DNA of 26,082 nt from WRHT01 sp031550525 (GCA_031550525.1 JAVBON010000031.1:1-26082), one strand, 5' to 3'; shown: positions 1 through 7,177, numbered from the stretch's first letter. The notes: generated by a model not told the origin, from the sequence alone. Translations and numbers: made by a program.

Positions 1-160
1 AGCCCGCGAAGCGGAGCAAGCCGGGGTTCACCCCCGGCGTAGCGAGTAAGGTCCGCACGGCAGTGCGGCCGCACGAAATAGTTTTGGTCACGGCGGCTCC
101 TGGACCTCGCATATGGATGTTGGGGCGGTGTGGTTAGGCGGCTGTTTTGGCGGTAAGTTT
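1..160. repeat. 186-bp-period tandem repeat, copy 1
   Basis: This is the first of two direct copies; it begins at the window edge and may continue upstream. The copy is GC-rich and carries two small hairpins: a GGGG/CCCC stem around 21-37 with a TTCA loop, and CCGCAC/GTGCGG at 53-68. It shares an almost identical stretch of about 130 bases with copy 2, then diverges. No open reading frame of note crosses it. It could be a structured intergenic repeat or part of a repeated RNA; the sequence does not decide. Confidence 0.85.
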
Positions 161-186
161 TGTATGCTTGAATACGCTCAAGCTTT

Positions 187-345
187 AGCCCGCGAAGCGG
201 AGCAAGGCGGGGTTCACCCCCGGCGTAGCGAGTAAGGTCCGCACGGCAGTGCGGCCGCACGAAATAGTTTTGGTCACGGCGGTTCCTGGACCTCGCATAT
301 GGATATTGGTGAGTTGTGGTTAGGCGGCTGTTTTGCCGCCAAGTT
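187..345. repeat. 186-bp-period tandem repeat, copy 2
   Basis: This is the second direct copy, offset by exactly 186 bases from copy 1, with few substitutions up to about position 300. The CCGCAC/GTGCGG hairpin recurs at 239-254. Near the 3' end this copy can form a GGCGG/CCGCC stem with a CTGTTTTG loop, which is imperfect in copy 1. It is followed by an AT-rich stretch (360-500) that probably holds the promoter of the leader and lyase unit; I could not fix a convincing -35/-10 pair there. Confidence 0.85.
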
Positions 346-504
346 GTGCTTAATAGTCATGCTTAAGAGCTTTGTCCTGAAATAATATTTTAATTATCTG
401 ATTTTTTAGATTAAAAATTTTAATTTTTTGTATTTTGCAAAAAATGTTTTTACAGCGGGCTTTTTTTGCTGTAGCTGGTAATTATAACGATTAAGGAAAA
501 TACT

Positions 505-582
505 ATGTCAGCTACATGCGTTTTTAACGCTTACAGCGCCAGTTATTATAAGACCGAACCCTTGAGGAGCGCGGTCTTGTAG
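505..582 (+). CDS. putative 25-aa leader peptide with three Tyr codons
   Basis: The short ORF begins with ATG at 505, preceded by AAGGAAAA about five bases upstream, and ends with TAG at 580-582. The peptide has Tyr at positions 10, 14 and 15, inside the stretch NAYSASYYK, and contains no Trp. The last third of the ORF (556-575) is also one arm of the antiterminator helix described in the next entry. This is the arrangement expected of a translated attenuator leader. It is too short to recognise by homology. The three Tyr codons fit the aromatic amino-acid lyase encoded downstream, but whether they sense Tyr-tRNA or the nascent peptide senses a ligand is inference. Confidence 0.6.
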   Translation: MSATCVFNAYSASYYKTEPLRSAVL

Positions 583-654
583 CTTATTTCGTTTAACATA
601 CAAAAACCGCAGTCTTGAGGGTTCTTCACCAGTTGTGAAGAACCCTCTTTTTTT
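556..654 (+). promoter_or_regulatory. attenuator: mutually exclusive antiterminator and intrinsic terminator
   Basis: The terminator is a perfect 13-bp stem (617-629 with 635-647, five-base loop) followed by seven T residues (648-654). The alternative fold pairs 556-562 with 618-624 (seven Watson-Crick pairs) and 571-575 with 606-610 (five pairs), with further A-U, G-C and G-U pairs between. It uses the left arm of the terminator, so both structures cannot exist together. The 5' arm lies inside the leader ORF, so ribosome position can decide the fold. A ribosome that finishes the ORF would cover the 5' arm and favour termination; one stalled at the Tyr codons would favour read-through. The pairing is visible; the direction of control is inferred. 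Confidence 0.75.
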
Positions 655-772
655 GTTCAAATTTTCGGATGCCGCGCCCGCTCCGGCCAGAGCGGGGCAA
701 CACCGGCACAGGGCGCGCCGCGCCGGGCGGCATCCGGTTTGAGCCAACTTGCAACCAGTCATGGAGAGTAAC

Positions 773-2221
773 ATGAGTAACAGAATAAGTTTTTTCAAGG
801 GTCCAGATTTTCCGTTGGAGATGCACAAGGTGCGCATAGTGCAAAAGCTTGCCTTGCCGCCTGTGGAGGCGCGCCTTGCGTCCATACGCGAGGCCGGTTT
901 CAACACCTTTCTGCTCAAAAACAACGGCGTTTTTTTGGATATGCTCACCGATAGCGGCGTTAACGCCATGAGTGACAGGCAACTGGCCGCCATGATGCGG
1001 GCCGATGACAGTTATGCCGGCTCCATGAGCTTTGAGCGGCTGCAGCAGTCGGCACTGGATATTTTCGGTAAAGAATTCATGCTGCCCGTGCATCAGGGGC
1101 GCGCGGCGGAAAACGTGCTGGCCCACGTTTTTGTGCGGCCCGGCTCCATTGTGCCCATGAACTACCATTTTACCACCACCAAAGCCCACATTATGGCGCA
1201 CGGCGGCGAAGTGCGCGAGATTTTCAAGGCGGAAGCCCTCAACTTGAACAGCGAGGATCCTTTCAAGGGGGATATGGATATAGCGGCGCTGAAAAAGCTG
1301 CTGGCAGCCGAGCAGGCCCGCATACCCTTTGTGCGGGTGGAGGCGGGCACAAACCTTATAGGCGGGCAGCCATGGTCGCTGGAAAATTTTCGACAGGTTG
1401 CCGCCCTTTGCCGCGAATACGGCGTGCCGCTGGTGTTGGATGCATCCCTGCTGGCCGATAACCTGTACTTTATAAAAGTGCGCGAGGCCGCTCAGGCAGG
1501 CGCGAGCGTGCGCGAAATAACCAGAGCCATAGCGGACGAATCCGACATTATCTACTTTTCGGCCCGCAAGCTGGGCTGCGCGCGCGGCGGTATGATTCTT
1601 ACAGGCAGCAAGGCCGTGCACGACGCCATGCTAGAATTCATACCCCTGTTTGAGGGCTTTCTCACCTACGGCGGCATGTCGGTGCGTGAAATTGAAGCCA
1701 TTGCCGTTGGCCTTGAAGAAACCATGGATTTTGACATGATCCGCCAAGGGCCGGAATTCATAAAATTCATGTGCGATGAGCTTATGGCGCGGCAAGTGCC
1801 GGTGGTAACTCCGGCAGGCGGCTTGGGTTGCCACCTGAACGCCAAGGCCTTTTTGCCGCATGTGCCGGGCAGCGCTTACACCGCCGGGGCGTTGGCCGCC
1901 GCAGTATACATAGCCGGAGGCGTAAGGGGCATGGAGCGCGGCACCATGTCTGAAGTGCGCAACCCCGACGGCACGGAAAACGAGGCCGATGCCGAGCTTG
2001 TGCGGCTGGCCCTGCCGCGCCGCGTGTTCACCATGTCGCAGGTAAAATACGCTGTTGATCGCATCCATTGGCTTTTTGAAAACCGGCAGCTTGTGGGCGG
2101 GCTCAAATGGTTCGAAGAGCCGAAAATACTGCGCTTTTTCAGCGGCAGGCTGCAAGCGATTGGCGATTGGCCGGAAAAACTCGCGGCCAAATTCCGTCAG
2201 GATTTTGGGGATAGTTTGTAA
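773..2221 (+). CDS. tyrosine phenol-lyase/tryptophanase-family PLP lyase (divergent)
   Basis: The 482-aa protein belongs to the beta-eliminating lyase family, cytosolic PLP enzymes that split aromatic or other beta-substituted amino acids to pyruvate, ammonia and a leaving group. Family signatures include FNTFLL, LTDSGVNAMSD, SYAGS with the conserved Tyr (residue 81), HQGRAAEN, NLIGGQP, the PLP-binding Lys in SARK (266) and GVRGMERG. The Arg of the last motif (385) is typical of tyrosine phenol-lyase, where tryptophanase has Val. Two oddities: the Arg three residues after the PLP-pyridine Asp (Asp223), present in both known enzymes, is Leu226, and the GGH motif near residue 349 reads GGL. The substrate may therefore not be tyrosine. 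ATG 773 is chosen because GGAGA lies five bases upstream; an in-frame ATG at 761 and TTG at 749 are less likely. The gene sits behind an attenuator. Confidence 0.85.
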   Translation: MSNRISFFKGPDFPLEMHKVRIVQKLALPPVEARLASIREAGFNTFLLKNNGVFLDMLTDSGVNAMSDRQLAAMMRADDSYAGSMSFERLQQSALDIFGKEFMLPVHQGRAAENVLAHVFVRPGSIVPMNYHFTTTKAHIMAHGGEVREIFKAEALNLNSEDPFKGDMDIAALKKLLAAEQARIPFVRVEAGTNLIGGQPWSLENFRQVAALCREYGVPLVLDASLLADNLYFIKVREAAQAGASVREITRAIADESDIIYFSARKLGCARGGMILTGSKAVHDAMLEFIPLFEGFLTYGGMSVREIEAIAVGLEETMDFDMIRQGPEFIKFMCDELMARQVPVVTPAGGLGCHLNAKAFLPHVPGSAYTAGALAAAVYIAGGVRGMERGTMSEVRNPDGTENEADAELVRLALPRRVFTMSQVKYAVDRIHWLFENRQLVGGLKWFEEPKILRFFSGRLQAIGDWPEKLAAKFRQDFGDSL

Positions 2222-2343
2222 AACTGCCGGGTAGTCGCAGAGGCCTCCGGCGGGCGGGCCCACCCAGGGCCTGCGCCCGCTACCCCGCACCCGCTGGTGT
2301 GGCACGTATAGCCAAAGCGCAACGGTGTCACATCGGCGGGTGA
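2222..2343. other. gene-free GC-rich spacer
   Basis: This stretch between the lyase stop and the decayed repeat gene has GC-rich imperfect hairpins near 2245-2300 but no clear terminator with a T-run and no credible ORF. Confidence 0.4.
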
Positions 2344-2622
2344 AAGGAGGGCGGAGCTTGCGGCGATACGCTCAAAAACACCGCCGTTTTTTGCTATGCT
2401 TGCAAGGAGAGTGCGATTTGTAAGTTTTTTTATTGCAGCTATGCATGGCTTTGAGGCCGCACTGTTTCTCGCAAATAATTCCAGAATAGATTGGTCTGTT
2501 ATTTTTTTTACCGCCGCTTCGCGCGCTTCATGGAGCGGGGCGTTCATTACAGCCTTTGCTAATTTAATCTGGTATGTTTATTTTTCAACTGCTTTTAGCG
2601 CTTTCGCTTTATTCTTACTCAT
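2344..2622 (-). pseudogene. remnant of a HEAT-like repeat protein with in-frame stop
   Basis: Read on the minus strand, residues encoded from about 2547 to 2344 form roughly two and a half tandem helical units, built around AREAAVKKITDQSILELFAR and IKKLTNRTLLASIAKN. These resemble the AAVxKLTDQxLLAxIAKN repeats of bacterial HEAT-like/variant leucine-rich repeat proteins. A possible upstream start (ATG at 2622) reads MSKNKAKALKAVEK and then meets an in-frame TAA at 2578-2580 before the repeats resume. Downstream of the repeats the frame runs on to 2197 in unrelated, GC-rich sequence that overlaps the lyase end. I infer a degraded fragment; a short functional protein starting at ATG 2547 cannot be excluded, but no strong ribosome site precedes it. 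Confidence 0.5.
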
Positions 2623-2705
2623 CCATGCCGGTTTGAAAAAGACATAATCGCACCATCTTTAACATTTATGGTTCCGCGTTTTTCGGTATTTAAAAAAAGC
2701 TTTTG

Positions 2706-2750
2706 CTAAGGGCTGTTTCTAAAAAGACGCTTTTTAGAAACAGCCCTTAG
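2706..2750. repeat. perfect 21-bp palindrome with 3-base loop
   Basis: The arms 2706-2726 and 2730-2750 are perfect reverse complements around the loop ACG. The arm sequence (TAAGGGCTGTTTCTAAAAAG) closely matches the terminal repeat of the element at 14625-14776. This looks like two element ends joined head to head after loss of the interior. It directly abuts the element at 2747-2900. It could also act as a bidirectional RNA hairpin. Confidence 0.85.
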
Positions 2751-2900
2751 GTTGTGCCGACATTCAGAGTGATTTTGCTCTCTGGCAAGGCAGCAAGGCT
2801 TTGAGCCGAAAGAGTATACTCTTACGGTATTTGACTGAGGGGCAAAGCCTTGCTGACGCAGTCCAGAGGGCAAAAGCGCCTGAATGCCGACACAGCCTAA
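2747..2900. mobile_element. inverted-repeat element A (MITE-like, about 154 bp)
   Basis: The ends are imperfect inverted repeats of about 38 bases: TTAGGTTGTGCCGACATTCA on the left and, on the opposite strand, TTAGGCTGTGTCGGCATTCA on the right. The whole element can fold into one long imperfect hairpin. The inner motif TGACGCAGTCCAGNGGGCAAAAG is shared with element B, and the end layout with element C. It contains no ORF. Its right end overlaps the TAG stop codon of the minus-strand PFK-2/FBPase-2 gene (2897-2899), so the insertion appears to supply the stop. Confidence 0.7.
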
Positions 2901-4108
2901 TCCATAAACCTTACCAGTTCCAGCAGGGTTTTGCGGTGGGTGGAGACTATGTGAAAGTATTCGTTTTGCGGCACGTAAATATAGGGCACGGCCTCGGTAC
3001 GGCGGAAGAAGAAAAGGGAAAGAAGCATTCGGTTTATGGCCTGGTGCCCTATGATGAGTATGCCGGGGGCTGCTCCGGAAAGAAACATGGCTTTGCGGAA
3101 GCCCCGCGCCACGCGGCGTTTAAGGGTAACGTAGCCCTCGCCTTCGGGGTAGATGTATCCGTATTTGTCTACTTGGCGGGCGGCATATTCCTGCGGCATT
3201 TTTTCGCGAATTTCCTGATATGTCATACCGTCGCACAGCCCGGCGTCTATTTCGTCCAGCTCCGGCAGGGTTATGTGAACACTGCCGGGGTGGTTTGCAA
3301 GCAGTGGAGCGGCGGTTTGCAGGGCGCGCTGGCGTGAGGAGGTGAAAATATAGGGTATGTTGAAGCTGCTGAAGTGCGCGGCCAGAGCCTCTGCCTGCTT
3401 ATGGCCTTTGTCTGTAAGCGGGGAGTCGCCGCCAATGCGGTTTTGCACGTTAAATTCGCTTTGCCCGTGCCGCAAAAGGTAGAGGTTGCGCACCCAGTCC
3501 GATACCAGAATATCGCGTATTTGCACGTAAAAGGGTATGGAGCCGCAGGAGTGTTCCTCAACAATGCGGTTGGAGAGGGTCTCTACCCGCACGAAGCACT
3601 CTTCCTCACGCAGGGGGCAGAATATTTCCTCATAATAGGCGATGCGCTGCTTGAAGCTGGCTACGGCCTCGGCCTGGCTTAAGCCGGAAAATTCCGGCAG
3701 GCGGGCTTTGCGGGCTATGCTGGCTTCCAAAAGCTCGTCATCGTTATTTATGCACTCTATAAACAGAATGGGGGCGTCGTTAAGGTGCCGTTCAAGGGTT
3801 TTACGCCTTTTGCGGCTGCCGTTGGTGGCGTCCATAATGGCCACCTGCCCGCCGGAATGCAAAAATTCCTTGGCCTGCTGCATGCTTAATATGGCAATCT
3901 GCTCGCGCTGCATTCGGCCTTCGTCATTATCAGGCTTGTAAAAATCGGCCTGGGCGGAATCCGCCCCAAGGTTGGACCGGCGCAAGTCTCCGTTATTGAA
4001 TACTTTTACCTTTAAACCGTCGGCTTCCAGCCCTTCCAAGAGGCGGGCCGACATAAAGGATTTGCCTCTGGCGGGCAAGCCCACGAGAACGATATAGAGT
4101 TGCTGCAT
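2897..4108 (-). CDS. bifunctional 6-phosphofructo-2-kinase/fructose-2,6-bisphosphatase
   Basis: The 403-aa protein has the two-domain layout of eukaryotic PFKFB enzymes, which make and break the signalling sugar fructose 2,6-bisphosphate. The kinase half shows Walker A GLPARGKS (residues 10-17), a FNNGDLRR motif, MDATN followed by SRKRR, and FIECINND. The phosphatase half is a histidine-phosphatase domain with RHGQSEFN (catalytic His 214), RIGGDSPLTDKG, the TSSRQRALQTA motif, the acid-base Glu in ELDEIDAG, YPEGEGY and the second His in GHQAINR (355). All key residues seem present in both halves. ATG 4108 is preferred because GGAG lies eight bases upstream; a TTG at 4129 is in frame. The stop codon TAG lies in the end of repeat element A. 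The pairing of both domains is uncommon in bacteria. Confidence 0.9.
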   Translation of the reverse strand: MQQLYIVLVGLPARGKSFMSARLLEGLEADGLKVKVFNNGDLRRSNLGADSAQADFYKPDNDEGRMQREQIAILSMQQAKEFLHSGGQVAIMDATNGSRKRRKTLERHLNDAPILFIECINNDDELLEASIARKARLPEFSGLSQAEAVASFKQRIAYYEEIFCPLREEECFVRVETLSNRIVEEHSCGSIPFYVQIRDILVSDWVRNLYLLRHGQSEFNVQNRIGGDSPLTDKGHKQAEALAAHFSSFNIPYIFTSSRQRALQTAAPLLANHPGSVHITLPELDEIDAGLCDGMTYQEIREKMPQEYAARQVDKYGYIYPEGEGYVTLKRRVARGFRKAMFLSGAAPGILIIGHQAINRMLLSLFFFRRTEAVPYIYVPQNEYFHIVSTHRKTLLELVRFMD

Positions 4109-4299
4109 GGCGGCTCCGGTACGGTACAAAGTTGCGACGCGGCGTATGCGGCCTTTTTAGGGATGCCGCGTTGGGCAGCGCCGGCAGGTAAATTTTTGCC
4201 ATTGGCTCGGCGCTTGTTCGTTTTCAGGTCCCGTAAACCTCGGAGGCATTTGGCTTTTTACGCTGGCTTAAGCCAAAAAGGCCGTAGCGGCAACAGGGC

Positions 4300-5328
4300 C
4301 TAAGCCAATATTGCCCTTACAGCGCGGGCAAAGTCCAGCACATTTTCTTCGGTGGTGTCAAAGCTGGTCATCCAGCGGGCCAGCGGGCGCTCGTAGGGGG
4401 TCTCGTCCATCAGGTAAAAGTAGTGGCTTTTTTGCAGCGGCTCCACGGCCTTGCGCGGCAGGCGGGCGAACACGGCGTTAACCTGTACGGGCTGGGCTAT
4501 TTCCAGCCCCGGCACGTCTTGCAGGCTGGCGGCCAGCAGGGCGGCCATTTTATTGGCGTGGGCGGCGTTTTTCAGCCACAGGGCATCTTTAAGGTAGGCG
4601 TCAAACTGTGCGGAGATATAGCGCATTTTAGAGCCAAGCTGCATGTTCTGCTTGCGGTAGAAGGCAAAGTCCCGCGCCAGCTCAGGGTTGAAAAAGAGCA
4701 CGGCCTCGCCGTACATAAGGCCGTTTTTGGTGCCGCCAAAGCTCATAATATCCACACCCGAACCTACGGTGGCTTCTTTAAGCCCGCAGCCAAGGGCTGC
4801 AACGGCGTTGGCTATGCGCGCGCCATCCATATGCAGATACAGGCCGTTATTGTGGCAAAAGTCGGCCAGGGCGCGTATTTCTTCAAGGTTGTACAGCGTG
4901 CCCAGCTCCGTGGATTGGGTTATGGAAACCATTTTGGGCCAGGCATGGTGTACTTCGTGGGCCAGCACCAGGAGGTGCTTGAAGTCATCCGGGCGCAATT
5001 TGCCGTCTTTGCCCGGCACGGTGTAGAGTTTACGGCCAACAGCCTCAACCGCTCCGCATTCGTCGGTATTGATATGGGCGGTGCTGGCGCATATAACCGC
5101 TTCGTAAGATTTGGTGCAGGCTTTAATGCTCAGCACGTTGGCGGCAGTGCCCAAAAACACGAAAAAGGCTCTGGTGTCCGGCCCGAAGATGCTCTTGAAG
5201 GTTTTTTCGGCCTCCAGCGTAAAGCTGTCGCTGCCGTAAGCAATGCAATGGCCGGTGTTGGCGGCCTCAATGGCGCGCATTATGCGCGGATGCACGCCGG
5301 AATTATTGTCGCTGGCGAATGAGATCAT
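4300..5328 (-). CDS. low-specificity L-threonine aldolase
   Basis: The 342-aa PLP enzyme of fold type I cleaves L-threonine or L-allo-threonine to glycine and acetaldehyde in the cytosol. It starts with the family-typical FASDNNSGVHP, followed by a GTAANV motif, STAHINTDECGA with the ring-stacking His (about residue 85), the PLP Asp in HMDGARIANA (about 168) and the internal-aldimine Lys in FGGTKNG (about 201). The length matches the family. ATG 5328 is supported by AAAGGAA seven bases upstream; the frame remains open to 5406 but without a better start. Downstream, a weak GCCG/CGGC hairpin with a short T-run on the minus strand (4275-4291) might terminate transcription. The gene lies between purE and the PFK-2/FBPase-2 gene, with gaps on both sides, so it is probably transcribed alone. 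Confidence 0.9.
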   Translation of the reverse strand: MISFASDNNSGVHPRIMRAIEAANTGHCIAYGSDSFTLEAEKTFKSIFGPDTRAFFVFLGTAANVLSIKACTKSYEAVICASTAHINTDECGAVEAVGRKLYTVPGKDGKLRPDDFKHLLVLAHEVHHAWPKMVSITQSTELGTLYNLEEIRALADFCHNNGLYLHMDGARIANAVAALGCGLKEATVGSGVDIMSFGGTKNGLMYGEAVLFFNPELARDFAFYRKQNMQLGSKMRYISAQFDAYLKDALWLKNAAHANKMAALLAASLQDVPGLEIAQPVQVNAVFARLPRKAVEPLQKSHYFYLMDETPYERPLARWMTSFDTTEENVLDFARAVRAILA

Positions 5329-5709
5329 GAGATGTTCCTTTAAAATATGCCTACAGCGGCCAAAGGTGTAGCTCGTGTTGCCCAAGCACAACAGTGTTTG
5401 GCTCAAAAATTATGACGCAGGCACGACTGTTGGGGTGCTATTTCAACCCCCTTTGGAAACCATATAAGCAGGCGGTAAGTGTTACCAGTACCAAGTCAAC
5501 TTAAATTTACCACAATTGCGGGGTCAAGGGGGCTGATTCGGCACTTCCTGTGCCTCACCCCTGCGGGGCGGCTCACTGCGCTCGCCGTCCAATTTAGCTT
5601 TACTGCGAAATTGTCATACCCCCTTGCGGGGTCTGGGGCAGCGCCCCAGATATCATCAATCTGTCTTGGTCCTCTGTGCCTTTGTCTTTCTGCCATATTC
5701 AGTATTGGC
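5329..5709. repeat. gene-free region with clustered GC-rich hairpins
   Basis: This 381-base gap has no credible gene. Between about 5565 and 5650 it holds several closely packed small hairpins, including CCCC/GGGG stems near 5570 and 5625 and a perfect 8-bp stem TCTGGGGC/GCCCCAGA at 5632-5650. The composition is more GC-rich than the other intergenic gaps here and resembles a dispersed intergenic repeat, but no second copy lies in this window. The part next to 5329 should hold the promoter of the threonine aldolase gene; I could not fix its boxes. Confidence 0.5.
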
Positions 5710-6201
5710 TTACTTCCCAGCCAGTTCCGCCGCCGCTTTTTCCACATCGTCGCGCATATCTGCGCGGGCTTTTTGAATGCGCCGGGCCAGTTCCGGATCT
5801 TGCAGGGCCAGAATTTGGGCGGCCAGCCAGGCGGCGTTGCGCGCGCCGGATTTATCCAGCGCCACGGTGGCAACGGGGAAGCCCGCTGGCATCATAACGG
5901 TGGAGAGCAGGGCATCCATGCCGCCCAAATTGCCGGAGGTAACGGGAATGCCTATAACCGGCTTGATGGTGCGGGCGGCAACGGCCCCGGCCAAGTGCGC
6001 GGCCATGCCAGCGGCGCATATGTAAACCTGGCAGCCTTGAGCCTCCAGCTCGTCAATAAGTTTTTCGGTGCGCTCGGGCGTGCGGTGGGCCGAGGTGATG
6101 GTGAACAGATAGGGTATGCCCAGCTTTTGCAGAATTTCGGCGCAGGGGCTTACCGTGGCTTCGTCGGACTTGCTGCCCATAAATATGGCTACTTTTTTCA
6201 T
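5710..6201 (-). CDS. purE: N5-carboxyaminoimidazole ribonucleotide mutase PurE
   Basis: The 163-aa protein is a PurE of the bacterial class I type, which moves the carboxyl group of N5-CAIR to give CAIR in de novo purine synthesis. Visible motifs are MGSKSDEAT near the N-terminus, SAHRTPER (37-44) with the catalytic His, AGMAAHLAG in place of the usual AGGAAHLPG, PVIGIPVTSG, and MPAGFPVATVALDKSGARNAA. The Arg of AHRTP argues against the class II animal-type enzyme, which has Lys there. ATG 6201 has AAGGAG seven bases upstream. The thiolase gene ttuA ends 64 bases upstream on the same strand, so the two could be co-transcribed, but no other purine gene is near. Confidence 0.93.
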   Translation of the reverse strand: MKKVAIFMGSKSDEATVSPCAEILQKLGIPYLFTITSAHRTPERTEKLIDELEAQGCQVYICAAGMAAHLAGAVAARTIKPVIGIPVTSGNLGGMDALLSTVMMPAGFPVATVALDKSGARNAAWLAAQILALQDPELARRIQKARADMRDDVEKAAAELAGK

Positions 6202-6265
6202 ATGCAACTCCTTTTCCGGTACGGATTTATTTTTATAGTACCGCGTCGGGAACGCGGGCAATGTT

Positions 6266-7177
6266 TTAGGCCTGAATCATCTCTTTAATGCGGCAGACCC
6301 CGCAAACGTCGGTACTGGTGGGGTAGCCGCAACGGGCGCATTTTTTAAGCTGCCCTTCCTGCTCCTGATGCGCGGCTTGAAAATTTTGCCGTCCTTTTGC
6401 GAGGAATTCCAGATAAAAATTCAGTTTTTTGCTGGGCATGGCGGCCTCAAGATCCGCCCAGAATTTCTTGTGGGTGGTAAAGCTGGCCCCAGCGCTATAA
6501 GGGCAGGGCATAACATGGTAGTCTATCTCTTGCATAAAGGCGTAGTTGGCGGTTTCAAACTCGCCCAGCCTCCAGAGGGGCTTTACTTTTTTGGCAAAGC
6601 CGCCTTCCGCTGGCAGGAGGGGGCCCTGCTCGCCAAGGTAGGAGGCGTCCCAGCGCAGTATGTTGCTGAAAAGCCGGGCGATTTCGTCGTCAAGGTTATG
6701 GCCGGTGGCCAGGGCGGTATAGCCGCCCTCAAGGGCGGCGCGGTTGAAGTAGTGGCGTTTTATCTTGCCGCAGGCGGAGCAGATGGGGCGCTTGAGGCGC
6801 TGCTTTACCAGAGGTATGGGCAGGCCTTCATCTTCCATATTTATTATTTGCAGGTTAAGGCTGTGCTTGCGGCAAAAGTTTTCCACCACCACGCGGGCGG
6901 CCTCGGTAGATGGGCCTATGCGCAGGTCTATGTGCAGGCCCGTTACGTCATAGCCTTGGCGGGCAAGCTCCAGCATGAGCGTGAGCGAGTCTTTGCCGCC
7001 GGAAAGAGCAACCAGTACCTTATCGGAAGGCGTGAGCAGGGGGGCCGTTCCATCGCCTTTTTTTATGCCCTTTTCCACTTGGCGGCTGAAAAAATCCAGG
7101 TAACATTCTTGGCAAAAAGCGCCGTTGTGGCTGGGCAGGGCTATTACAGCGGGTGCTTTGCAGCGGGTACACTTCAT
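6266..7177 (-). CDS. ttuA: TtuA/Ncs6-type tRNA 2-thiolation enzyme
   Basis: The 303-aa protein is a PP-loop ATP pyrophosphatase of the TtuA/CTU1 (TIGR00269-like) group, which adenylates a tRNA uridine and replaces the 2-oxygen with sulfur from a carrier protein. It has an N-terminal zinc site (Cys 3, 6, 22, 25), PP-loop SGGKDS (59-64), the CSAC motif (Cys 133/136), GHNLDDE (159-165), Cys 225 in the CPYS motif and a C-terminal zinc site (Cys 280, 283, 292, 295). The Cys 133, 136 and 225 set matches the Fe-S ligand positions of TtuA. ATG 7177 has AAAGG six bases upstream. The carrier gene lies just upstream on the same strand, separated by repeat element B. Which tRNA base is modified (U54 versus U34) cannot be read from sequence. 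Confidence 0.88.
   Translation of the reverse strand: MKCTRCKAPAVIALPSHNGAFCQECYLDFFSRQVEKGIKKGDGTAPLLTPSDKVLVALSGGKDSLTLMLELARQGYDVTGLHIDLRIGPSTEAARVVVENFCRKHSLNLQIINMEDEGLPIPLVKQRLKRPICSACGKIKRHYFNRAALEGGYTALATGHNLDDEIARLFSNILRWDASYLGEQGPLLPAEGGFAKKVKPLWRLGEFETANYAFMQEIDYHVMPCPYSAGASFTTHKKFWADLEAAMPSKKLNFYLEFLAKGRQNFQAAHQEQEGQLKKCARCGYPTSTDVCGVCRIKEMIQA

Noticed and set aside
20..40. tRNA T-arm-like GGGGTTCACCCC in the tandem repeat
   Set aside because: No acceptor, D or anticodon arm can be fitted around either copy.
1..345. CRISPR array
   Set aside because: There are only two copies, with a 186-base period and no short spacer-repeat alternation.
505..654. TnaC-type leader
   Set aside because: The peptide has no Trp and the control element is a competing hairpin pair rather than a Rho-dependent spacer.
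626..1621. Long minus-strand open frame opposite the lyase gene
   Set aside because: It overlaps a clear family member on the plus strand in full, has no family motifs and is rich in His, Gly and Gln, as expected for antisense of GC-rich coding DNA.
1631..2305. Minus-strand open frame opposite the lyase 3' end
   Set aside because: It is a shadow of the lyase gene with no ribosome site or recognisable motif.
2396..2647. Plus-strand 83-aa hydrophobic open frame
   Set aside because: It is antisense to the HEAT-like repeat remnant; its hydrophobicity follows from the Lys/Glu/Ala-rich sequence on the other strand.
4423..5322. 299-aa plus-strand open frame
   Set aside because: It is entirely antisense to the threonine aldolase, with shadow-type composition.
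5329..5478. Riboswitch upstream of threonine aldolase
   Set aside because: I could not find a conserved glycine or threonine-related aptamer core or a convincing paired terminator there.
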